Below are positions 1 through 5,647 of a stretch of 7,650 bases of DNA, one piece after another; the first letter of the stretch is position 1; the number at the start of each line of letters is the position of its first letter. The stretch is from Microcoleaceae cyanobacterium UBA11344. GTDB taxonomy: Bacteria; Cyanobacteriota; Cyanobacteriia; Cyanobacteriales; Microcoleaceae. The translations under genes and the position numbers were made by a program. The notes under the pieces are model-generated. The model did not search any database. It was not told the origin of the DNA and saw only the letters and a program-made list of their open reading frames with translations. Location: NCBI GenBank assembly GCA_003483675.1, contig DMYK01000629.1:9933-17582 (forward strand), in the 5' to 3' direction.

Positions 1-5
1 ATTGG

Positions 6-222
6 TTATTGGTTATTAGTTATGGGTTATTAGTTATTGGTTATTAGTAACAATCAACAACTAACGACTAACACCTAACAACTACGAACCAACAACCAAT
101 AAATAACAACTGACAACTGACAACTGACGACTGACAACTGACGACTGACAACTGACGACTGACGACTGACAACTGACTACTGACAACTGACCAATTCCTC
201 ATTACCAATTACCAATTAGCTT
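6..222. repeat. Degenerate heptanucleotide tandem array (31 units) ending at the cpcD start codon
   Basis: Thirty-one consecutive 7-bp units can be read from 6 to 222 with no phase break. Units 6-47 are TTATTAG/TTATTGG-like, those at about 48-110 are TAACAAC/CAACAAC-like, those at 111-194 are TGACAAC or TGACGAC, and 202-215 holds two copies of TTACCAA. The last unit (216-222) abuts the ATG of cpcD. G is almost confined to the left third and C to the rest, so the two ends are complementary: 1-14 can pair with 87-100 at 13 of 14 positions. This is the short tandemly repeated repetitive (STRR) class known from filamentous cyanobacteria. The array probably lies between an upstream cpc gene and cpcD and would then be transcribed, but the upstream gene is outside the window. 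Confidence 0.9.
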
Positions 223-489
223 ATGTTTGGTAAAATTGTAGCAGGAACAAGTGGCAATACAGCTTCCGCTGGTCGCTGCTTTCGGTATGAAGTTGTCGGC
301 TTGCGCCAAAGCGATGACACAGAAAAAATCGATTATTCGATTCGATCGAGCGCGAGTACGTTGATCACGGTGCCTTACAGCCGGATGAATCAAGAAATGC
401 AGCGGATTACTCGCATGGGTGGCAAAATTGTTAACATTCAGGCTTTGAGTGCGATCGCAGCATCGCCTGAATCAGCGGAAAATAACTAA
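223..489 (+). CDS. cpcD: Phycobilisome rod-capping linker CpcD
   Basis: CpcD is the small (about 9 kDa) linker that caps the membrane-distal end of phycocyanin rods and so limits rod length. The 88-residue product has the CpcD-domain signatures: RCFRYEVVGLRQ at residues 18-29, and ITVPYSRMNQEMQR followed by MGGKIVNI at residues 48-72. The first 17 residues are Gly/Ser/Thr/Ala-rich, as in other CpcD proteins. The tail from about residue 74 (Ala/Ser/Glu/Asn-rich) appears longer than the usual ending soon after the IV.I motif. The start at 223 gives the usual MFG N-terminus. There is no Shine-Dalgarno sequence, because the space is occupied by the heptamer array. The protein carries no bilin itself. 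A hairpin terminator lies about 100 bp downstream, so it is probably the last gene of the strongly expressed cpc transcript. Confidence 0.95.
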   Translation: MFGKIVAGTSGNTASAGRCFRYEVVGLRQSDDTEKIDYSIRSSASTLITVPYSRMNQEMQRITRMGGKIVNIQALSAIAASPESAENN

Positions 490-506
490 TAGTCGGCTTG
501 AAGGAT

Positions 507-543
507 CGATTTAAGGGGCGATTTAAGGGGCGATTTAAATCGC
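507..543. repeat. Tandem 12-bp repeat running into a 14-nt perfect palindrome
   Basis: The unit CGATTTAAGGGG occurs at 507-518 and 519-530, and a third partial copy at 531-538 continues into the perfect palindrome GCGATTTAAATCGC (530-543). It sits just after the cpcD stop codon and before the terminator hairpin. The palindrome could form a short hairpin in the 3' end of the cpcD mRNA. No function is assigned. Confidence 0.8.
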
Positions 544-589
544 TTCTTGTCCAACAAAGTCCGCGCCACGCGAGACTAAGAATTAACCT

Positions 590-609
590 AACCCGCGCCG
601 GCGGGTTTT
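590..609 (+). terminator. Intrinsic-type terminator between cpcD and cpcE
   Basis: AACCCGC (590-596) pairs perfectly with GCGGGTT (601-607) around a GCCG tetraloop. The stem is GC-rich and is followed by TTTTG (606-610). The T-run is short, so termination may be partial. This would fit abundant phycocyanin/linker mRNA with low read-through into the lyase genes; that reading is inference. Confidence 0.6.
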
Positions 610-663
610 GTCTGTGTAGCAGCGAATTCTATGAGCCCAAAAATCGCCAAAAATTAGCCAAAA

Positions 664-711
664 ATTAGCAATAAAATTAGCAATAAAATTAGCAATAAAA
701 TTAGCAATAAA
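664..711. repeat. Four perfect 12-bp tandem repeats at the cpcE ribosome-binding region
   Basis: ATTAGCAATAAA is repeated exactly at 664-675, 676-687, 688-699 and 700-711. It is preceded by diverged copies (AAAAATTAGCC-like, about 640-663). The array ends 5 bp before the cpcE ATG at 717 and fills the Shine-Dalgarno position; no purine-rich SD is visible. Perfect identity of the copies suggests recent expansion or slippage. A change in copy number would alter the spacing and openness of the cpcE leader. Confidence 0.9.
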
Positions 712-716
712 AAATT

Positions 717-1550
717 ATGGATTATTATGAATCCGATTCACCGCCGGCGGGTGTAGCTAGCGGCGAGTCTTTAACATTAGAACAGGCGATCGCAAATCTC
801 CACTCCCAAGATTACAGTCTTCGCTATTACGCGGCTTGGTGGGTTGGCAGGTTTCGAGTCAAGGAACCGGCAGTTATTGAAGCTCTGATTGCTGCTTTGC
901 AAGAAGAATCAGAACAAACAAAAATAGGCGATTATTCCCTCTTGCGAAATGCGGCGCGATCTCTGGGAAAATTGGGCGACAAACAAGCATTGCCGGCCCT
1001 AATTCACTGTTTGGAATGTGAGGATTATTACGTGCGGGAAGCGGCGGCTCAAGCATTAGAAATGCTGGGCGATCGCGATTCTATTCCACCGCTAATGAAA
1101 CTATTAGATGGGGGAGTCGCTGTGGCGGTGCGAGTGCTGGGAAAATCGCACCTCGTGCAACCTTATGACTCGGTAATAGAAGCTTTGGGAACGCTGCAAG
1201 CTGTAGATGCCCTACCGCTAATTGTACCTTTTTTAGAACATTCTGTCGCGAGGGTGCAGTATGCTGCGGCGCGGGCGATGTATCAGTTGACAGGGGAAGC
1301 GGTTTATGGAGAACGGTTAATAACTGCTTTGAATGGGGATAATTTGCAGTTGAGACGATCGGCTTTAATGGATTTGGGGGCGATCGGCTATTTGCCCGGA
1401 GCAGAGGCTATTGCTGAAACTTTAGCAGAAAACAGCATGAAATTGATTGCCCTAAAAGGAGTTTTAGAACATCATCTCGAACAACAAGCATCTAGATATT
1501 TGTCAGATGATGCTATCCGCGTGATGAACTTAATGGATAGTTTACTGTGA
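717..1550 (+). CDS. cpcE: Phycocyanin alpha-subunit phycocyanobilin lyase, CpcE subunit
   Basis: CpcE and CpcF form the heterodimeric lyase that attaches phycocyanobilin to the conserved cysteine (Cys84 in standard numbering) of the phycocyanin alpha subunit in the cytoplasm. The 277-residue product is of typical CpcE length. It begins with a short variable segment, then LEQAIANL (21-28) and the hallmark YYAAWWVGRFRV (37-48). Successive HEAT-like helical pairs follow: ALIAAL at 56-61, NAARSLGKLGD at 78-88, VREAAAQALEMLGD at 106-119, and AALRA-type repeats through RRSALMDLGAIG at 213-224. No transmembrane segment or signal peptide is seen. The ATG at 717 follows the 12-bp tandem array; the earlier ATG at 631 is out of frame. 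It is usually followed directly by cpcF, but here an unrelated 601-residue gene intervenes. Two HIP1 octamers lie within the gene (786 and 1069). Confidence 0.95.
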   Translation: MDYYESDSPPAGVASGESLTLEQAIANLHSQDYSLRYYAAWWVGRFRVKEPAVIEALIAALQEESEQTKIGDYSLLRNAARSLGKLGDKQALPALIHCLECEDYYVREAAAQALEMLGDRDSIPPLMKLLDGGVAVAVRVLGKSHLVQPYDSVIEALGTLQAVDALPLIVPFLEHSVARVQYAAARAMYQLTGEAVYGERLITALNGDNLQLRRSALMDLGAIGYLPGAEAIAETLAENSMKLIALKGVLEHHLEQQASRYLSDDAIRVMNLMDSLL

Positions 1551-1606
1551 AAAAAATTAGTTCACAACTAAAATAGGATTGCTTTAGGTACGAATTTTTA
1601 TAAATT

Positions 1607-1622
1607 TCAGTAAAAATACTGA
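1607..1622. repeat. Perfect 6-bp hairpin with AAAA loop in the cpcE downstream spacer
   Basis: TCAGTA (1607-1612) and TACTGA (1617-1622) flank AAAA. No T-run follows directly (GGTTTA comes next), so it is a weak terminator candidate at best. The rest of 1551-1779 is AT-rich and non-coding apart from the HIP1 octamer at 1717-1724. Confidence 0.4.
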
Positions 1623-1637
1623 GGTTTATAGCTGTAG

Positions 1638-1667
1638 TTGGTGAAATAGCTCGTGTTAAAATAATAT
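1638..1667 (+). promoter_or_regulatory. Candidate sigma70-type promoter for the repeat protein gene
   Basis: TTGGTG (1638-1643) and TAATAT (1662-1667) are separated by 18 bp in the AT-rich cpcE-downstream spacer. This implies transcription starting near 1674 and a leader of about 105 nt before the ATG at 1780. It rests on consensus resemblance only. Confidence 0.3.
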
Positions 1668-1779
1668 TACCATCTTCATAAATCTTCAGTTGAAAAACTT
1701 TTGGTTTTGACTGCGGGCGATCGCGGAATGCTGCGAGATGGTTGTGTAGCAGCTAGAAGTATAAATCGGGGGATTCACC

Positions 1780-3585
1780 ATGAGCAACGACGATTTGGAA
1801 GTCCAGGTGCAACATTTTGCAGCGCTGAAGTCTAAGTATCAAGCAACAAAATATGAAAATTCATCTCCTTCTAGTCTTCTGTATCTCATTCTGCGAAAAG
1901 CTGATTTAGAATTTGAAATTACTAAATTTGAGTGGATTTGGTTACTAGATCATGAGCTTTTGGAAACAAGAGAAGCTATCGAGCAAGAGCTACAACGTAA
2001 GAAGGAAGAACCCAAAAAACTAGATGCTAAATTTTCTCGACTCAAGTCTAAGTTTAAAGTAACCAGAGGGCTACCCATGTCCAGTGCTTTGTATCCTATC
2101 CTTTGGAAACTTGAATCAGAAAATCAGCTAACTGACTTAGAATTTAAATATCTCCAAGTACAGGGGCTTACTGAAACAGTTGCTATCGCTGAAGATATGG
2201 CGCGATTTGCTGCACTAAAGGCTAAGTACCAAGCAACTCAATATCCAGATTCTTCACCTGATAGCCCCTTGTATCAAATTCTCAAGCAACTGGATGCAAG
2301 AGAAATATTAAGTGATGTAGAGGCTAACTGGCTTTTCAATAACCAACTGGTTGATACTCGAGAAATTTTTTGGCAACAAAAAGCTGTACGGGAAGGTGAG
2401 TTTGCCCAACTCAAGGATAAGTACAAAGCTAGTGAATACCCAGAAACATCTGTATTAACTCCGTTGTATCCCATCCTGAAAAATCTTGAGGCAGATAAGC
2501 AGTTGAGCGAGTCAGAACTTAACTGGCTGGAAGAGCATCAACTTAGCGAAACGCTTAGCATTGTTTTGGAGATTGAACAGAAACGGCACTTTGCTGAACT
2601 GAAAGTTAAGTATAAAGCTAATGAATCGGAGGATTCATCCCTCTCTAGCCATCTGTATAAAGTTCTCAAGAAAATTGATTTAGACAATCAGCTAGGTGAG
2701 CAGGATATTAACTTTCTGAAAAAGCGTAAACTGACTAAGACAATTACTCTTGCGCTTGACAAATATGTTGCTAGTCTGAAGTCTAAGATTCAATCGGGAG
2801 AGCCGTTGAGTGAGGCTGATATTGATTGGCTGAAACAGAATGGACGTGAAGACGTAATTACTTTTGCACAAGAAAAGGAATTTGCTGCTCTTAAGGTCAA
2901 GTATCGGATTATAGGTAGTGATTTCCCCTTCGACCCGTTTTACGCAATCATGGTAAAATTGGAGAGAGAAGAGCGTCTAGATCCTGTGTTAGTTGTTCAG
3001 TTAATACAACAAAAACTTTTAGCTAGTCATGGAAGGATTGCTATGGCCTACCACAGGCTTGAAGCGCTTTTCTACGATCAGGAATATGAGCGCACTGGAA
3101 ACAAATGGAACTTGCCCAACGCCAGCAGTCATTGGCGTAAGGCAGATGAACCAAACAGTGCATTGAAGGTGACAGAAAATCTGGACTTCGACCAAATCAA
3201 AGAAAATAAGCTCAAGTCAGCTTTGCTAACAACTAGGGGCGGTGCTTTTCGAGATATTGATAAATTAGATGATGCTGAAAAGTGCGCGCTCAAAGCTATT
3301 GAGTATCAGCCTCAGAGTCATCATCCTTACACTTTGATGGGAGCTATTTGTTTTGAGCGGGGCGAATTCTTAGAGGGTGAACGTTGGTTTAAGGAGGCAA
3401 TTAAACGCGGTGCTGAATCAGAAGATATAGATTCCGAACTCAAGCGGGTTGTCAAAAATGCTAAGGATGAGAAGCGTCGGGAAGTTGTGGAATATCTGCT
3501 GAAAAAAGATCCGCAGCGCTATGCTTGGGCTAAGGCTTATAGGAAGCGCGAAGGCGGTGAGGATGCACAGCGCAAGAATTCCTAG
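1780..3585 (+). CDS. Uncharacterised tandem ~60-residue repeat protein with C-terminal TPR pair, between cpcE and cpcF
   Basis: I do not recognise a named family. The 601-residue protein is soluble and highly charged, with no signal peptide or membrane segment visible. Repeats begin near residues 13, 85, 143, 208, 271, 330 (shortened) and 368. The consensus is FAxLKxKYxAxxYxxSS, then S-LYxILxKLD, then LSxxExxWLxxxxLxET. The shortened copy keeps LKSK and LSEADIDWLKQ but lacks the LYxIL helix. Copy 6 diverges after its first half, and residues about 405-475 are unlike the repeats. Two TPR-like helix pairs follow at about 478-545 (A-E-ALKAIEYQPQ, then LMGAICFERGEFLEGERWFKEAI). The end is Lys/Arg/Glu-rich. 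A purine stretch GGGGGA (1768-1773) sits 6 nt before the ATG. The alpha-helical repeats suggest protein binding; a role in phycobilisome assembly is possible from position only. A terminator-like hairpin follows. Confidence 0.85.
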   Translation: MSNDDLEVQVQHFAALKSKYQATKYENSSPSSLLYLILRKADLEFEITKFEWIWLLDHELLETREAIEQELQRKKEEPKKLDAKFSRLKSKFKVTRGLPMSSALYPILWKLESENQLTDLEFKYLQVQGLTETVAIAEDMARFAALKAKYQATQYPDSSPDSPLYQILKQLDAREILSDVEANWLFNNQLVDTREIFWQQKAVREGEFAQLKDKYKASEYPETSVLTPLYPILKNLEADKQLSESELNWLEEHQLSETLSIVLEIEQKRHFAELKVKYKANESEDSSLSSHLYKVLKKIDLDNQLGEQDINFLKKRKLTKTITLALDKYVASLKSKIQSGEPLSEADIDWLKQNGREDVITFAQEKEFAALKVKYRIIGSDFPFDPFYAIMVKLEREERLDPVLVVQLIQQKLLASHGRIAMAYHRLEALFYDQEYERTGNKWNLPNASSHWRKADEPNSALKVTENLDFDQIKENKLKSALLTTRGGAFRDIDKLDDAEKCALKAIEYQPQSHHPYTLMGAICFERGEFLEGERWFKEAIKRGAESEDIDSELKRVVKNAKDEKRREVVEYLLKKDPQRYAWAKAYRKREGGEDAQRKNS

Positions 3586-3595
3586 CGCAGGTATG

Positions 3596-3625
3596 GAGTC
3601 GAGTTTTTTGCGGATTCGACTCTTT
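3596..3625 (+). terminator. Terminator-like hairpin after the repeat protein gene
   Basis: GAGTCGA (3596-3602) pairs with TCGACTC (3616-3622). G-T and A-T pairs can extend the stem inward, leaving a loop of about 5 nt. TTT (3623-3625) follows. It lies 11 bp after the stop codon. A second perfect 6-bp hairpin, CCTACT-TCG-AGTAGG, lies at 3638-3652 without a T-run. Confidence 0.5.
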
Positions 3626-3700
3626 AACCAAGACTGTCCTACTTCGAGTAGGGTAAGCTTTCCAAGTTAATCGCCGCACCTCACCCACGCTGCAAAAGGT

Positions 3701-3716
3701 TCGATCGCGCGATCGA
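3701..3716. repeat. 16-nt perfect palindrome upstream of cpcF
   Basis: TCGATCGCGCGATCGA reads identically on both strands and consists of two back-to-back CGATCG cores. Outer GG (3698-3699) and CC (3718-3719) can add pairs after one mismatch. It lies 43 bp before the cpcF start. It could be a HIP1-derived structure or a protein-binding site; the sequence does not decide between them. Confidence 0.75.
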
Positions 3717-3759
3717 CCCAACTTACAATTACAATAGTCACGGTACAGTTTATAAGTAA

Positions 3760-4389
3760 ATGGCATTAGAACTAATTCAAGCTGTCGAACAAGCAGATTC
3801 TTCTGAAGGCTTATTAAACGCAGTCAAAGCACTGGCGGCTGCTGACTTAAAAGAAGCAATTCCCACATTAATTACAGTGCTCGGCTACAACAACCCAGGG
3901 GCCGCCGTTGCCGCCGTTGACGGGCTAATTCTACTCGGAGAACCTGCGGTGCTGCCGCTGCTAGAACAGCTTGACGGCTACAATTACGGAGCGAGGGCTT
4001 GGGCGGTTCGGGCTTTGGCTGGAATTGGCGACCCCAGGGGTTTAGATATTTTGCTGGATGCAACGGTTAATGACTTTGCTTTGAGCGTGCGGCGGGCGGC
4101 GGCTAGGGGTTTGGGTACGATTTGCTGGCAACTGATGCCGGCAGAACAAATTGCGGAGGCTCAAAGAAGCGCCACTAAAACGCTGCTGCAAGCGTCCCAA
4201 GACCCGGAATGGGTGGTTCGCTACGCAGCAGTGGGGGGTTTGCAAGCTTTGGTAGATGCAGCGGCTAATGTTGGGCCTCCTTGGCTGTCAGAAGTGCGGG
4301 TTAGGCTTGACGAAATGTCCGATCGCGATGAAACTTCTGCTGTTAGATCCCGGGCAATGCTTGCTCAGCAAAAATTGTCACCGGGCTAG
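3760..4389 (+). CDS. cpcF: Phycocyanin alpha-subunit phycocyanobilin lyase, CpcF subunit
   Basis: CpcF is the partner of CpcE in the lyase that loads phycocyanobilin onto CpcA. The 209-residue product has typical CpcF length and HEAT-like repeats: AVKALAAADLKEAIPTLI (21-38), the characteristic LGYNNPGAAVAAVDGL (41-56), YGARAWAVRALAGIGDPRG (76-94), VRRAAARGLG (110-119) and WVVRYAAVGGLQAL (151-164). The start at 3760 gives a family-like N-terminus, but no Shine-Dalgarno is visible (TATAAGTAAATG). It is separated from cpcE by about 2.2 kb, and a terminator-like hairpin precedes it, so it may need its own promoter. Its last 12 bp overlap tail to tail with the minus-strand gene ending at 4378. Confidence 0.95.
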   Translation: MALELIQAVEQADSSEGLLNAVKALAAADLKEAIPTLITVLGYNNPGAAVAAVDGLILLGEPAVLPLLEQLDGYNYGARAWAVRALAGIGDPRGLDILLDATVNDFALSVRRAAARGLGTICWQLMPAEQIAEAQRSATKTLLQASQDPEWVVRYAAVGGLQALVDAAANVGPPWLSEVRVRLDEMSDRDETSAVRSRAMLAQQKLSPG

Positions 4390-4671
4390 GGTTTGGGCGA
4401 TCATCTCTTCCAAGTCCCCTTGACTGAGAGTGGTTAATATAAAGACTTCTTGTACGGTTTTGCCCTGTCTGGCGATGATTTTAAATCCCCCGCGGATTGG
4501 TACTGAGATTCTTAATGTCATGCGGGGGATGTGCCCTTTAACTTTGTTAATGACTCCGGGAGTAACGGTTTGAATGCCCATTTTTAGGGTGAGGCGCACT
4601 AAAATTGGGATCAAACCGGGAAGGTGGGTAGAGTGATTCCAAACTAGGCGGCCTTTTGACTGTGGGTTCAT
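4378..4671 (-). CDS. Small conserved cyanobacterial protein, probable DUF2103 (predicted metal-binding)
   Basis: The 97-residue product starts with GRLVWNHSTHLPGLIPIL (7-24), followed by TVTPGVINKVKGH (35-47), LRISVPIRGGFKIIARQGKTVQEVF and a C-terminal LSQGDLEEMIAQ. This pattern matches, from memory, a short protein common in cyanobacteria and annotated as DUF2103. His13, His16 and His47 could bind a metal, but the function is unknown. It is cytosolic, with no membrane segment. The stop lies inside the 3' end of cpcF, so the two transcripts converge and overlap by at least 12 bp. It lies 115 bp downstream of the receiver gene on the same strand. A weak promoter of its own is possible on the minus strand (TAGACA at 4713-4718, 18 bp spacer, TATGTT at 4689-4694), though the implied leader would be only about 10 nt. 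Confidence 0.75.
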   Translation of the reverse strand: MNPQSKGRLVWNHSTHLPGLIPILVRLTLKMGIQTVTPGVINKVKGHIPRMTLRISVPIRGGFKIIARQGKTVQEVFILTTLSQGDLEEMIAQTLAR

Positions 4672-4786
4672 GATTTTTTAACAAATTCAACATACCCAGT
4701 CTAGGCCACGCCTGTCTAGAAGCAATTTTAAATGCCCTGGACTTATGGATCGATCGGGTTGCGAGCAAAGCGATCGAATTTCCCAC

Positions 4787-5227
4787 CTAGATTTTTGATT
4801 CTTGACGTGCAAGCTGGGATTGGGTTTGGCAGAATTGGTCTGTATTTTTTGATATTTTGAGTTGGTAACTGTTGGGTTTTTGTAGTTGATTGGCGATCGC
4901 TGCTAGGATTTGGGTGGCGCTGCACGGTTTTTTGAGATAGCCATCTGCTCGAAGTTTGAGAGCTTTTTCCATTTCCGTACCAGTCATAAAAATAAACGGA
5001 ATGCTGGCGGTTACAGAATTCGATCGCAAAGCTGTCAAAACTTCAAAACCGTCGAGTAGGGGCATCATTACATCGGATAAAATCAAATCGGGAATTTGGG
5101 CGGAAGCTATTTGGACACCAACTTGTCCGTTTGGGGCGCCGACTGCTTCAAAGTTGCGCGATTCCAGAATTTCTAATATGGTTTCTCGGATTAAGTTGTC
5201 GTCTTCAATTACTAAAATTTTGGTCAT
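4787..5227 (-). CDS. Receiver-only response regulator (CheY-like)
   Basis: The 146-residue product is a single receiver domain of a two-component or phosphorelay pathway, phosphorylated by a histidine kinase that is not in this window. Visible residues are the acidic pair E8/D9 in KILVIEDD, the phospho-acceptor D52 in LILSDVMMPLLDG (48-60), the switch Thr T82 in FMTG, and K100 in KKPC. All the catalytic positions are present, so it should be phosphorylatable. Cys102 replaces the usual Phe/Tyr after KP, and the loop after T82 looks shorter than usual. There is no output domain: after about residue 114 comes a 32-residue polar Gln/Ser/Lys-rich tail. It may act by binding a partner protein, as CheY, CpdR or PatA-type regulators do. 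A good promoter lies upstream at 5270-5298; the leader is extremely A-rich on this strand and has no SD. Confidence 0.9.
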   Translation of the reverse strand: MTKILVIEDDNLIRETILEILESRNFEAVGAPNGQVGVQIASAQIPDLILSDVMMPLLDGFEVLTALRSNSVTASIPFIFMTGTEMEKALKLRADGYLKKPCSATQILAAIANQLQKPNSYQLKISKNTDQFCQTQSQLARQESKI

Positions 5228-5269
5228 TTTTTTAATTTTTTTTTGCTTTTTTTGGAGTTCTATGTTACG

Positions 5270-5298
5270 ATGATAGCACTTTTTTTTGAAAAATTCAA
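5270..5298 (-). promoter_or_regulatory. Sigma70-type promoter of the receiver gene
   Basis: On the minus strand TTGAAT (5293-5298) is followed by a 17-bp spacer and TATCAT (5270-5275), which is ideal spacing and close to consensus. Transcription should start near 5263, giving a leader of about 36 nt before the ATG at 5227. The leader is mostly A and has no Shine-Dalgarno sequence. Confidence 0.5.
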
Positions 5299-5329
5299 GT
5301 GGGCTATTGCAGCCACCCAGTTTTCTCCG

Positions 5330-5353
5330 TCCTCAGTGCGATCGCACTGAGGA
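5330..5353. repeat. 24-nt perfect palindrome centred on HIP1
   Basis: The half-site TCCTCAGTGCGA (5330-5341) is followed directly by its exact reverse complement (5342-5353), and the centre is the HIP1 octamer GCGATCGC at 5338-5345. As RNA or a cruciform it would give a stem of about 10 bp with a 4-nt loop. On the + strand A's follow it and on the - strand no T-run follows, so it is not a standard terminator. It lies 32 bp upstream of the -35 element of the receiver gene. Confidence 0.9.
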
Positions 5354-5458
5354 AAAATCTTTCAGAAATCGGCTGGACTGCTGATAGTGGCGATCGGGCG
5401 CAAGGCCGGCCCTAATACAAACCTAAAATGGCGAGCCGATACAAAACTTCTCAATTCT

Positions 5459-5553
5459 ACTTGAGTCAGTTTGTAGTAAAGACTTGAGTCTTTAGTTATT
5501 AGAATCGCTCAACTTCAGAGATTCTAAAATTATGTCGGCAAGAGCGCCCGCTC
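5459..5553. repeat. Cluster of inverted and direct repeats, probable interspersed non-coding element
   Basis: Within 95 bp there is a 9-bp direct repeat ACTTGAGTC (5459-5467, 5482-5490). The 18-nt inverted repeat TAAAGACT-TG-AGTCTTTA is at 5477-5494. TTAGAATC (5499-5506) pairs with GATTCTAA (5520-5527), and GAGCG-CC-CGCTC lies at 5542-5553. Such stacked hairpins in a spacer look like a repeated mini-element (REP/MITE-like) rather than a single regulatory site. Whether other genomic copies exist cannot be seen here. Confidence 0.55.
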
Positions 5554-5580
5554 GCAACTATCAAACTATAAACAGTGATC

Positions 5581-5610
5581 TTCACCAAAATTACGCCGAT
5601 CGGGTAAAAT
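5581..5610 (+). promoter_or_regulatory. Candidate promoter of the ABM-like gene
   Basis: TTCACC (5581-5586), an 18-bp spacer and TAAAAT (5605-5610) resemble a sigma70 promoter. Transcription would begin near 5617, about 30 nt before the ATG. An overlapping TACAAT (5610-5615) is an alternative -10. Confidence 0.4.
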
Positions 5611-5635
5611 ACAATTCAGTGTATCCCTATTAGCT

Positions 5636-5641
5636 GAGGAA
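5636..5641 (+). promoter_or_regulatory. Ribosome binding site GAGGAA
   Basis: GAGGAA lies 6 nt before the ATG at 5648. It is the best Shine-Dalgarno sequence on the + strand of this window and fixes the start of the downstream gene. Confidence 0.75.
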
Positions 5642-5647
5642 AGACCT

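Larger units (their letters stand above)
5228..5647. other. Gene-free 420-bp spacer rich in inverted repeats
   Basis: This spacer separates the divergent receiver gene and the small ABM-like gene. I see no coding sequence in it. From left to right it contains the receiver promoter, the 24-nt HIP1-centred palindrome, a GC-rich patch with GGCCGGCC (5403-5410), the hairpin cluster at 5459-5553, and the promoter and ribosome binding site of the downstream gene. Confidence 0.8.

Noticed and set aside
1..222. CRISPR array
   Set aside because: Units are 7 bp with no unique spacers between them; this is a short tandem repeat.
1557..1571. TTAGTT-CAC-AACTAA hairpin as the cpcE terminator
   Set aside because: AT-only weak 6-bp stem with a short A-rich follow-up and no T-run.
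1610..1619. NtcA-like site
   Set aside because: GTA and TAC are separated by 4 bp, not the 8 bp of the NtcA consensus.
1760..1766. TATAAAT as a -10 box for the repeat protein gene
   Set aside because: It would start transcription only about 7 nt before the ATG, inside the purine stretch that may serve for ribosome binding, and it has no -35.
3530..3766. Minus-strand open frame of 78 codons
   Set aside because: It covers the tail of the repeat gene, its terminator and the spacer; Arg/Ser/Cys-rich composition without family resemblance or SD.
4750..4777. TCGATCG/CGATCGA arms as the receiver terminator
   Set aside because: Arms are self-palindromic CGATCG repeats common in this genome, and no T-run follows on the minus strand.
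4956..5273. Plus-strand open frame of 105 codons
   Set aside because: Antisense shadow of the well-supported receiver gene, ending in low-complexity Phe/Ser residues from its promoter region.
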